This document shows positions 44,008 through 51,972 of a stretch of DNA of 64,000 nt, piece by piece. Origin of the DNA: Lachnospiraceae bacterium YSB2008 (lineage in GTDB: Bacteria > Bacillota > Clostridia > Lachnospirales > Lachnospiraceae); assembly GCA_000687655.1 (NCBI GenBank), contig JHWR01000010.1, forward strand, positions 62,001-126,000, in the 5' to 3' direction. The notes below the pieces were generated by a model. It did no database searches and was not told the origin of the DNA. It saw nothing but the letters and a program-made list of their open reading frames with translations. Within the stretch, counting starts at the first letter, position 1; each line of letters opens with the position of its first letter. The position numbers and the translations under genes are program-made.

Positions 44008-44808
44008 TTAAATATTGCTGCCGAGATCTGCTGAAATCTTCTCCTGTTCAGCAGGATCTACCTCAAGCTGCTTCCAGAGCAGTCCCATATTGTCATCCGT
44101 ATATCTCGGGATAACATGCACATGCAGATGGAATACGGTCTGACCCGCTGCAGGCTCATTATTCTGAAGAATATTCACACCATCACAATTAAAGGTCTTC
44201 TTCATTCCATTTGCAATCTTCTTCGCAAGCGGTGCGATCTTTGCAGTCATTTCATCATCAGCATCATAGATATTATCAACATGCTGCTTTGGTATTATAA
44301 GTGAATGTCCCTTTGCAGCCGGTGCAGCATCAAGGATTACTCTGAAATCATCGTCCTCATATACTGTGTTGGTTGGGAACACTCCATTTGCAAGTTTGCA
44401 GAATATGCAATCATCTTTAACCATCTTTTCTTCCTCCATATTTTCTTCATTTATTGTAAAAGTTTCTGAAGAGAGAGCTTTTCCCTGCTTCAGAGCATTT
44501 CTTTGCTCATTATATGATTCAATCAGCTTCAGCACTACTGAAGTAGCTACTGTTATTCTTTCGTTTTCATCATATTGATTCTCTATGATCGTTTCTTTTT
44601 CATCACATTCAATACTGTAGAGATTACCCGCAAAACTGCGCTTTTCCCCACTGAGCCCCGCCTCGACTGTCTCAAGAATATCTCCCGGGAAATTTCTGAA
44701 TTCCGTATTTATCAAGCCCGAAAGAGGTGTATATTTTTTATCTTCAGGGTCTATGAGGAGACTCTTTCGTCCATTCTTAAGTTCCAAGATTCGAAAACTA
44801 TAATTCAT
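44008..44808 (-). CDS. HIT family protein with N-terminal extension
   Basis: 266 aa. Residues 133-266 are a HIT (histidine triad) nucleotide hydrolase/transferase: CIFCKLANG at the start, then VFHLHVHVIPR with the three catalytic-site histidines. Residues 1-125 are an extra alpha/beta domain that I do not recognise. Inside the frame a GGAGG lies eight bases before an ATG (codon about 129), exactly at the HIT domain start, so a second shorter HIT-only protein may be made. GAGGAAAG site before the long start. Function of the extension is unknown. Confidence 0.85.
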   Translation of the reverse strand: MNYSFRILELKNGRKSLLIDPEDKKYTPLSGLINTEFRNFPGDILETVEAGLSGEKRSFAGNLYSIECDEKETIIENQYDENERITVATSVVLKLIESYNEQRNALKQGKALSSETFTINEENMEEEKMVKDDCIFCKLANGVFPTNTVYEDDDFRVILDAAPAAKGHSLIIPKQHVDNIYDADDEMTAKIAPLAKKIANGMKKTFNCDGVNILQNNEPAAGQTVFHLHVHVIPRYTDDNMGLLWKQLEVDPAEQEKISADLGSNI

Positions 44809-44860
44809 TTACTTTCCTCATCTTATTTGTGTTCTCTATACTAATATCGCTTTTTCTGAA

Positions 44861-45601
44861 TCAGTCATCATATATAGGAAATGCTGAGATTATCTTATCA
44901 TCATCCGTAAGATACATGTCTATAACTATTCCGCTGTCAGATACTCCTTCATAAGTATTTCCGCTGACGTGCTCACGATTATTATATGCTTCAGTGATGG
45001 CATCAATAACCTCCTGAGGCGAAAGCTCTATAGGGAAGAAAGAAGAATATCCGCCGTTTCCCTTTTTGTTTGATCCATTTATAGTGACCTTTGCAGTATA
45101 TACTCCGCTGTCATCCGGCTTTGAACGGCTGTCCGGATCCGCCTTCCCCGGAGTATCCTTGATACCCTCATAATGATAACCGCCGCCATTGCTGCCCTTG
45201 AAGATATGCTCTATGGCTTTTTTTGTGAAGATTTTTGTGCCTGAAAGCTTTTGTATTTCAATTATGCTGTATCTGTAATACAGTTCGTCCCTGTCAGCAG
45301 TTTCTGTTTCATCCTCGGTCTTATCAGTTTCAGGTTCCGTGGTTGCTTCAGTCTGTTCGGTATCCAACTCGTCCTCAGTAACCATCTCAGTCTGATCTGT
45401 TTCATCCTCAGTTTGCTCAGTATCCGTGACTGCCTCAGTCGTCTTCTGCTCGGTAGTCACTACTTCAATTTGCTGCGTCGTGGTCTCAGAAGCGGTCTGC
45501 TCATCACCATTATTCTCATAGAAAAGCAGCAGCCCTAGCAGAACAAGCATAACTGCTATAGCAGCAATCATACCTATTCTTTTTTTCATTTCATTACTCA
45601 T
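44861..45601 (-). CDS. Membrane-anchored EndoU-like nuclease
   Basis: 246 aa. Residues 8-28 are a membrane helix without a clear cleavage site; 33-106 are a Thr/Glu/Asp-rich linker; 108-246 match the bacterial EndoU nuclease pattern: EHIFKG (H132), GGGYHYEG (H143), GVYTAKVTINGSNKKGNGGYSSFFP with Lys at 179-180, then SPQEVIDAITEAYNN and GIVIDMYLT ending IISAFPI. EndoU enzymes cut RNA and are common toxin tips. The domain should lie outside the cell. No immunity gene is evident; the neighbour is a DUF6062 protein. Domain call from motif recall. Confidence 0.7.
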   Translation of the reverse strand: MSNEMKKRIGMIAAIAVMLVLLGLLLFYENNGDEQTASETTTQQIEVVTTEQKTTEAVTDTEQTEDETDQTEMVTEDELDTEQTEATTEPETDKTEDETETADRDELYYRYSIIEIQKLSGTKIFTKKAIEHIFKGSNGGGYHYEGIKDTPGKADPDSRSKPDDSGVYTAKVTINGSNKKGNGGYSSFFPIELSPQEVIDAITEAYNNREHVSGNTYEGVSDSGIVIDMYLTDDDKIISAFPIYDD

Positions 45602-45620
45602 CTATATATGCGCCTTTTTC

Positions 45621-46337
45621 CTATTCTACAATCTCGTCATTCATTTTTATTATGCCTCTTGGAATGGCATCCTTGGAATTCTTCCAGTCGGCATCTTTAT
45701 TTCTGTAATCATATTTATCTATGAACCAGGATACATCTCCCTCTACACGCTCGATATTTTCAAAGAACACCTTGTTCAGAGTTTCAAGGAATTCATCATA
45801 GTTACTGCCTGAGAGTTCCTTTCTTGCCCCTGCATATAATATGCCATAATGATGCACACAGAAGCCTTTGCCGGCCTTGAACTTCTCGCGGAATTCAGCA
45901 TCCTTCTTCCATAAATGGAAAATGGTATTAATATATCTCGGAAAACTCATATCTATCCTGTCACAGATAAAACAGCTGTGATCAAGTTTTTCTATATATT
46001 CCTCGACAGCTGATTTCTCTTTTTTGCCTCCAAAGATTGAAGGCTTTGGTGCCGGATTCTCCGATGCTTTCTTCAGGTCTTTAATGACCTTCTTCATATG
46101 GGTATCCATCATAAGTGCAAGTCCCAGGCGGTTCTTGTTCGCATACATCATGCGCATATGACGCTTGCAGAATCCCAGCTTATCAGTAACCTCGCGGTTA
46201 TCATCCTCCATATATGAAGGTCCCATAGTGAATTCTATGGCATCATCTTCAAGTTTCTTATATATACTGCAGATAGGGCATTCACACCCCTCGTCAAATG
46301 CATCATTTACAGGAATTGTAAAAAGCTGTTCTGCCAT
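45621..46337 (-). CDS. DUF6062 family protein with four Cys/His pairs
   Basis: 238 aa, cytoplasmic. Contains CPIC (20-23), CKRH (near 57), CFIC (near 123) and CVHH (near 160), four short Cys/His pairs in two similar halves, which suggests metal binding, perhaps two zinc sites. The overall match is to the DUF6062 family of clostridia, with no known role. AAGGAG site ten bases before the ATG. It is 19 bp upstream of the EndoU-like gene and probably in the same transcript. Confidence 0.75.
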   Translation of the reverse strand: MAEQLFTIPVNDAFDEGCECPICSIYKKLEDDAIEFTMGPSYMEDDNREVTDKLGFCKRHMRMMYANKNRLGLALMMDTHMKKVIKDLKKASENPAPKPSIFGGKKEKSAVEEYIEKLDHSCFICDRIDMSFPRYINTIFHLWKKDAEFREKFKAGKGFCVHHYGILYAGARKELSGSNYDEFLETLNKVFFENIERVEGDVSWFIDKYDYRNKDADWKNSKDAIPRGIIKMNDEIVE

Positions 46338-46463
46338 GACAACCCGACTCCTTTCAAGGCATTATTCCGATTCCTGACCGGCTTCGCCAAACAATGATAA
46401 ACCAATAATTATTATACCATCTACATACGTTATCTAAAAGTGCAAAAGTGATAATCATTTTAA

Positions 46464-46492
46464 TAGACGAACCCCACAGGTTATGGTAAAAT
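46464..46492 (+). promoter_or_regulatory. Promoter of the epimerase-cellobiose phosphorylase unit
   Basis: TAGACG (46464-46469), 17 bases, TAAAAT (46487-46492). Start near 46499, about 30 bases before the epimerase ATG. Confidence 0.6.
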
Positions 46493-46528
46493 ATGTTAGT
46501 GTATGTACATATAAAGGGAGGCCTTATT

Positions 46529-47539
46529 ATGTCTTTAAAAGCAGAAGTAACAAAGTACAAAGAAAAAGATGTTATATCACTGGCAGCCGGCAGATATACT
46601 GCCACCATCGCTCCATTTCTTGGAAGCAATATCATCAGGATGCAGGACACTGAAAACAATGTCGATTTCTTCAGAAATGATGAAGCTCTTTCAGTTGAGG
46701 AATTACAGAAGTCCCCTGAGGTTTATGGTTTTCCGACACTGTATCTTCCAAACAGACTCAGTAACGGAAATCTTCGCTGTTCAGACTATACATACAAATT
46801 CCCGATGAATGATCCGCTCGGCAATCATATTCACGGATTTCTTCACAAGCGTGAGCATGATATAGTTTCAGCTGAAGTTATAGACGGGGCTGCTGTTGCA
46901 AAGACCTCATATACATATGATGAGAAGGATCCTTTCTTCGATACATTTCCGGTTAAGTTTAAGGCAGAATATACATTCACACTTTCTGAAAATGGAATGG
47001 ACTATGCATTTACACTTACCAATATGTCCGACAGACAGCTTCCATTCGGCGTATGTAATCATACAGCCTTTAAGGGTCCTTTCGTAGAGGGCGCTGAACC
47101 TCTTGATACGAGAATCTATGTTCCTATCGGAGACAAATGGCAGCTCAGCACAAAGTGCATACCGACTCTGGATTTTACAGAGCTCGATCATCATGACAAA
47201 CAGTATCTTACCGGGTCAATGATTCCGGTTAAGCATGATATAGACAATGATGTTTACTTTGCTGAGGAAGGCGAGATAGATGGTAAGCCTTTCTATGGTA
47301 TGGTAGCAACAGACCTCGGAAGCGGAATACAGATCCGATATGAAGTCTGCAGAGATTTCAAGTACTGGGTAATCTGGAATGATCATGGTGACAAGGGCTA
47401 CTTCTGTCCAGAACCTATGACCTGGATCATAGATGCTCCTAATCTTCCACTTCCAAAGGATGAGACCGGATACGAAGAGCTCGTTCCGGGCGAATCCAAG
47501 ACCGTAACAGAGCGCATTTACACTTATATCGAAGCATAG
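46529..47539 (+). CDS. Aldose 1-epimerase
   Basis: 336 aa from the ATG at 46529 (GGGAGG seven bases upstream). Galactose-mutarotase-like beta-sandwich that interconverts alpha and beta sugar anomers. Motifs: SNIIRMQ near the N-terminus, GNHIHGFLHK (substrate His near 95), GVCNHTAFKGPF (catalytic His) and the late acidic residue in FCPEPMTWI. It stands 83 bp before the cellobiose phosphorylase gene, which releases glucose, so anomer exchange for downstream enzymes fits. Confidence 0.9.
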   Translation: MSLKAEVTKYKEKDVISLAAGRYTATIAPFLGSNIIRMQDTENNVDFFRNDEALSVEELQKSPEVYGFPTLYLPNRLSNGNLRCSDYTYKFPMNDPLGNHIHGFLHKREHDIVSAEVIDGAAVAKTSYTYDEKDPFFDTFPVKFKAEYTFTLSENGMDYAFTLTNMSDRQLPFGVCNHTAFKGPFVEGAEPLDTRIYVPIGDKWQLSTKCIPTLDFTELDHHDKQYLTGSMIPVKHDIDNDVYFAEEGEIDGKPFYGMVATDLGSGIQIRYEVCRDFKYWVIWNDHGDKGYFCPEPMTWIIDAPNLPLPKDETGYEELVPGESKTVTERIYTYIEA

Positions 47540-47622
47540 GCTTCTTGAACATGCATACTTGTAACCGTTATGAACAGTTACTAGGAATATAAATACAAAC
47601 ATAATAAAGGGAGGTACAATAC

Positions 47623-50073
47623 ATGAAGTTCGGTTACTTTGATGACGCTAACAAGGAATACGTCATCACATCACCAAAGACTCCGTATCCATGGATCAAC
47701 TATCTTGGAACTGAGGAGTTCTTTTCACTGATTTCAAATACTGCAGGAGGATACAGCTTCTTCAAGGACGCTCGTCTCAGAAGAATTACCCGTTATCGTT
47801 ATAACAATGTTCCTGTTGACGTAGGCGGAAGATATTTCTATATCAACGAGAATGACGTTGTCTGGAATCCGGGCTGGTCACCTGTTAAGACAAAACTCGA
47901 TTTCTATGAGTGCCGTCATGGTATGGGATATACTATTATCACAGGTAAGAAAAATGAACTTAAGGCAGAAGTTACTTTCTTCGTACCTCAGGGCGTAAGC
48001 GCTGAGATTCAGAAGGTTGTTCTTAAGAACGAAGGAACAACTCCTAAGGAGTTCACTCTTTTCTCATTCCTTGAGTGGTGTCTCTGGAATGCAGAAGATG
48101 ATTCAACAAACTTCCAGAGAAACTTCAGTACAGGCGAAGTAGAAGTTGAAGGCTCAACACTCTTCCACAAGACAGAGTACAAAGAGCGTCGTGATCATTT
48201 TGCATTCTATACAGTTAATTCTGACATAGACGGATATGACTGTGACCGTGAATCCTTCCTTGGGCTTTACAATGGATTTGATAAGCCGGACGTAGTATTT
48301 GCTGACAAGTCTTCTAACAGCAAGGCTGACGGATGGTCACCTATAGCTTCACACTCAATCAAGATGAAGCTCGCTCCCGGTGAGGAGAAGGCTCTCGTAT
48401 TCATCCTCGGCTATGTTGAGAATGGTGCAGATAAATGGAATGCTGACGGTTCAATGAACAAGTCAAAAGCATACGCTATGATAGAGAACTTCAATACTGC
48501 AGAGAAGGTTGACGCTGCATTTGCTGCAAACAAGAAGATGTGGGATGACCTCCTTTCCAAGTATACAGTTAAGACACCTGATGAGAAGGTTGACCGTATG
48601 GTTAACATCTGGAATCAGTATCAATGTATGGTTACCTTCAATATGTCACGTTCAGCTTCTTACTTCGAGTCAGGTATCGGCCGTGGTATGGGCTTCCGTG
48701 ATTCTAACCAGGATCTTCTCGGATTCGTTCATCAGATTCCTGACAGAGCTCGTGAGAGAATCCTTGACCTCGCTGCTACACAGTTTGAAGACGGTGGATG
48801 CTTCCATCAGTATCAGCCACTTACAAAGAAGGGTAATGATACTCTCGGCGGTAACTTCTCAGATGATCCACTTTGGATGATCCTTTCAACAGCAGCATAC
48901 ATTAAGGAAACAGGTGATTACTCAATCCTTGATGAGAATGTTCCATATAGAAATGATGAGTCACTTGCACAGTCAATGATGCATCACCTGAAGCAGTCCT
49001 TCTACAAGGTTGCTAATTCAGTAGGTCCTCACGGACTTCCACTTTCAATGAGAGCTGACTGGAATGACTGTCTCAACCTTTCATGCTGGTCAGATACTCC
49101 TGGTGAGAGCTTCCAGACATATACATCACCTAAGTATGGTGACAAGGGATTCTCAGATGTTGCAGAATCAATCTTCGTTGCAACACTTTTCACATATGCA
49201 GGTCCTGAGTACGTAGCACTCTGCAAGTACAAGGGAGACGAAGAAGGCGCAGCTGCTGCACAGGCAGAGATCGACAAGATGAAGAAGAACATCATGGACT
49301 TCGGATGGGACGGTGAATGGTTCCTCAGAGCATATGATGATCTTGGAAGAAAAGTTGGTTCAAAGGAAAATGAAGAAGGCAAGATCTTCATCGAGCCACA
49401 GGGCTTCGGTATCATGTCAGATATCGGTAAAGAAGAAGGTTACGCTGATAAGGTACTTAATGCAGTCGAAGAAAGACTCGGATGCAAGTACGGTCTTGTT
49501 CTTAACAACCCTGCATTTACAAAGTATTATATCGAGTACGGTGAGATCTCAACATATCCTGCAGGATATAAGGAGAATGCCGGTGTATTCTGTCATAACA
49601 ATGCATGGATGATCGCAGCTGCTGCATATGCAGGCAAAGGCGATACAGCATATGACTGGTATTCACGTATAGCACCTGCATTCCTTGAGGATATTTCAGA
49701 TCTTCACAGAACAGAGCCATATGTATATGCACAGATGGTAGCTGGTAAGGACGCAGGACGTCAGGGCGAGGCTAAGAACTCATGGCTTACAGGTACAGCT
49801 GCATGGAACTTCGTAGCTATAAGCCAGTACATCCTCGGTATCACACCTGACTGGAACGGACTTTCAGTAGATCCTTCAATCCCAAGTGCTTGGGACGGAT
49901 TTACAGCTACACGTCAGTTCCGTGGCGATACATACGAGATAGAGGTTAAGAATCCTGATCACGTATGCAAGGGTGTAAAGAGCATGACTGTTGACGGCAA
50001 GGCTGTTGATGGAAATGTTATCCCTGTTATCGGTGATGGCGCAACACATAAGGTTGAGGTAGTTCTCGGCTAA
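47623..50073 (+). CDS. Cellobiose phosphorylase (GH94)
   Basis: 816 aa, the usual length for GH94 cellobiose phosphorylase. Reversible reaction: cellobiose + phosphate gives glucose 1-phosphate + glucose, saving one ATP per disaccharide. Layout: N-terminal beta-sandwich (1-290), helical linker, (alpha/alpha)6 barrel (about 325-730), C-terminal sheet. The barrel carries RADWNDCLN with the likely general acid D482. RDSNQD (near 358), [11 protein letters not shown] and the [11 protein letters not shown] segment also fit the family. No signal peptide, so it acts on imported cellobiose. Very strong ribosome site (GGGAGG) and biased codon use suggest high expression. Confidence 0.93.
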   Translation: MKFGYFDDANKEYVITSPKTPYPWINYLGTEEFFSLISNTAGGYSFFKDARLRRITRYRYNNVPVDVGGRYFYINENDVVWNPGWSPVKTKLDFYECRHGMGYTIITGKKNELKAEVTFFVPQGVSAEIQKVVLKNEGTTPKEFTLFSFLEWCLWNAEDDSTNFQRNFSTGEVEVEGSTLFHKTEYKERRDHFAFYTVNSDIDGYDCDRESFLGLYNGFDKPDVVFADKSSNSKADGWSPIASHSIKMKLAPGEEKALVFILGYVENGADKWNADGSMNKSKAYAMIENFNTAEKVDAAFAANKKMWDDLLSKYTVKTPDEKVDRMVNIWNQYQCMVTFNMSRSASYFESGIGRGMGFRDSNQDLLGFVHQIPDRARERILDLAATQFEDGGCFHQYQPLTKKGNDTLGGNFSDDPLWMILSTAAYIKETGDYSILDENVPYRNDESLAQSMMHHLKQSFYKVANSVGPHGLPLSMRADWNDCLNLSCWSDTPGESFQTYTSPKYGDKGFSDVAESIFVATLFTYAGPEYVALCKYKGDEEGAAAAQAEIDKMKKNIMDFGWDGEWFLRAYDDLGRKVGSKENEEGKIFIEPQGFGIMSDIGKEEGYADKVLNAVEERLGCKYGLVLNNPAFTKYYIEYGEISTYPAGYKENAGVFCHNNAWMIAAAAYAGKGDTAYDWYSRIAPAFLEDISDLHRTEPYVYAQMVAGKDAGRQGEAKNSWLTGTAAWNFVAISQYILGITPDWNGLSVDPSIPSAWDGFTATRQFRGDTYEIEVKNPDHVCKGVKSMTVDGKAVDGNVIPVIGDGATHKVEVVLG

Positions 50074-50093
50074 TAATTATAAAACTCTTATGG

Positions 50094-50127
50094 GATCAGG
50101 CCACCTGACGGTGCGCCTGGTCTCATT
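50094..50127 (+). terminator. Terminator after the cellobiose phosphorylase gene
   Basis: GATCAGGC (50094-50101) pairs with GCCTGGTC (50115-50122, one G-U) followed by TCATTTTAT. Confidence 0.65.
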
Positions 50128-50216
50128 TTATGTTATAATGTCCGCTGGGTATCCCGATACAAACTTTATTTCTATTATTAAGGAAACTAATAAGCCCTTC
50201 AAAAAGGAGTTTCACA

Positions 50217-51650
50217 ATGAATTATCATAAGTCAAAACCTGCAATTTCACATTTCAGATTATCTCTTCTTTTTCTGCTTGTCGCAGTGGTGCTGATTCCA
50301 TTTACATACGCAAAGGCAGATTCAGATAAAACAGAGATATATACCGCTGATGACCTGATGTCCATTCCCGATGACGCATCCGGCAGCTACGTACTCATGA
50401 CTGATATAGACATGAAGGATTATGAATGGACCCCTGTAGATTTCAAAGGCACCTTCGATGGAAACGGACATGCCATATTGAATCTCAAGGTAACCGATAC
50501 ATCAGGAAACTTCAGAACTACCTATGACGGAAATTATAAGGAATATGATACTTACTTTGCCGGTCTCTTCGGTATTCTCGAAGGTGCTACCGTAAAGAAT
50601 CTCACCCTTAAAGGTCTTGACGTGAAAGTCGAGAAAGACGCTCCTTGCTTCGCAGGAACTATCGCCGGATTCGCTGAGGACAGTCATATAGAGAATTGTG
50701 ACATCGAAGGTACAGTTCGCCTTGATGCAAACTCAAAGATGTTCGGTGTCGGTGGTATCGTCGGCTATGGTGGAAAGGGTTATATACACGAAACCAATAC
50801 TGACATCACTCTTATCTGTATCGACCATGATGCAGAAAACCGCGATGAGCAGTTTCTCGGAGGCGGATATGCCGCAGGATACCTTGATGTAGATAAATGT
50901 AACGTTAAGATAGATGGCTATGATTCTGATCACGGATATGTTCATAACGGCGGTCTTGTAGGAATGTACATACTCTATCCTCAGGGAACAGTGTACGAGG
51001 GTTATATCAATAACACCAGAGTAGAAGGAATCATCACCTTCTTCGAGGATAATACAGATCGTAGAGCATACTGTAAGGACTTCTGCGGAGAGGTTATGCA
51101 ATGGACCTATGAATTCGTAGGCTGCTCTTCTGCTTTTACTCCTAATGAGATAAAAGACTATTCAAAGGATCTCCTGCCTCATTACTGCACCGGAGATAAC
51201 TACACTTCAACTGTTATCAAGCCTACCTGTGAAGAGTTCGGTTATACGGAATATAAATGTAATGAGTGTAATGACTATAGCTACAAAGCAGATTACACAT
51301 TAAAGAGCCACAAGGTTGATAACTGGGCTACAGCAATTGATGCCACCTATGAAAAGGAAGGCATAGACGAAGGAAAATGTACCGAATGCGGAGCTACTGT
51401 CTATAGAACAAGTCCAATACTTAAAGAAGAAGTAACCGAAGCTGCTACATCAACTGACAAAGCAGACAAAGTAACAGATGACACAAAAAAGACCCCTTCC
51501 GAAAAGAAAGAATCCTCAGGAAAGGGCATACTGATATTCATTATCGTAGTGATCATCATACTTATCATAATGATAATCGCTTTGTTGTCATACATGAATA
51601 AAGTAAAAAAAGAACGTGCCCGAAAGGCACGTCGATATAAGAAGCGTTAG
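50217..51650 (+). CDS. Surface protein, beta-helix-like with C-terminal membrane helix
   Basis: 477 aa. Signal peptide 1-35; residues 38-300 are beta-helix-like, with YTADDLMSIPDDASGSYVLMTDIDM and FKGTFDGNGHAILNL resembling the start of GLUG-type surface proteins; 300-400 carries two Cys-rich short repeats (PTCEEFGYTEYKCNECN; YEKEGIDEGKCTECGA) seen in Clostridial surface proteins; a Thr/Ser/Lys linker; a membrane helix (440-463) and a very basic tail. No sorting motif is present, so it is membrane-anchored. Role unknown. Its last four bases overlap the convergent acpP gene. Confidence 0.78.
   Translation: MNYHKSKPAISHFRLSLLFLLVAVVLIPFTYAKADSDKTEIYTADDLMSIPDDASGSYVLMTDIDMKDYEWTPVDFKGTFDGNGHAILNLKVTDTSGNFRTTYDGNYKEYDTYFAGLFGILEGATVKNLTLKGLDVKVEKDAPCFAGTIAGFAEDSHIENCDIEGTVRLDANSKMFGVGGIVGYGGKGYIHETNTDITLICIDHDAENRDEQFLGGGYAAGYLDVDKCNVKIDGYDSDHGYVHNGGLVGMYILYPQGTVYEGYINNTRVEGIITFFEDNTDRRAYCKDFCGEVMQWTYEFVGCSSAFTPNEIKDYSKDLLPHYCTGDNYTSTVIKPTCEEFGYTEYKCNECNDYSYKADYTLKSHKVDNWATAIDATYEKEGIDEGKCTECGATVYRTSPILKEEVTEAATSTDKADKVTDDTKKTPSEKKESSGKGILIFIIVVIIILIIMIIALLSYMNKVKKERARKARRYKKR
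51608..51633 (-). terminator. Terminator of acpP inside the neighbouring coding region
   Basis: CGTGCC (51616-51621) pairs with GGCACG (51627-51632), extended by one A-T pair; on the minus strand TTCTTTTTTT follows. It is built from the codons for the basic tail of the surface protein. Confidence 0.7.
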
Positions 51651-51883
51651 TCTTCAACTCCGAGTTCCTTCAGGATTCTGATAAGGTCCTCGACGGTCTC
51701 AACTTCACTTGTTTCTTCCTCGCTGACTTCTACATTGAATTCTTCTTCTATGGCCATAACCAGGTCATAGAGATCCAGAGAATCTGCAGCAAGGTCGTCC
51801 TTAAAGGATGTTTCAAGTGATATATCCTGTGGCTGAATTGTAAGATGTTCAGCTATTATCTCTACAAGCTTATCAAATATCAT
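51647..51883 (-). CDS. acpP: Acyl carrier protein
   Basis: 78 aa, acidic and helical. The phosphopantetheine attachment motif DSLDLYDLVMAIEEEF is present with the Ser at about residue 35. It carries growing acyl chains in fatty-acid synthesis. GGAGG site before the ATG. It stands alone here, away from fab genes, so it could be a secondary carrier protein; sequence alone does not decide. Confidence 0.92.
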   Translation of the reverse strand: MIFDKLVEIIAEHLTIQPQDISLETSFKDDLAADSLDLYDLVMAIEEEFNVEVSEEETSEVETVEDLIRILKELGVED

Positions 51884-51900
51884 GGATTAATTCCTCCAAT

Positions 51901-51950
51901 AAAAATGGTGTACAGTAAGATTTGACCCTTACTGTACACCACGTTTTTTT
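51901..51950. terminator. Bidirectional terminator between glgP and acpP
   Basis: TGGTGTACAGTAAG (51906-51919) pairs perfectly with CTTACTGTACACCA (51928-51941); five T follow on the minus strand and seven on the plus strand. It ends glgP transcription. It leaves only about 17 bases before acpP, so an acpP promoter is not obvious. Confidence 0.85.
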
Positions 51951-51972
51951 ATATGTCAATAATAATTATGAC

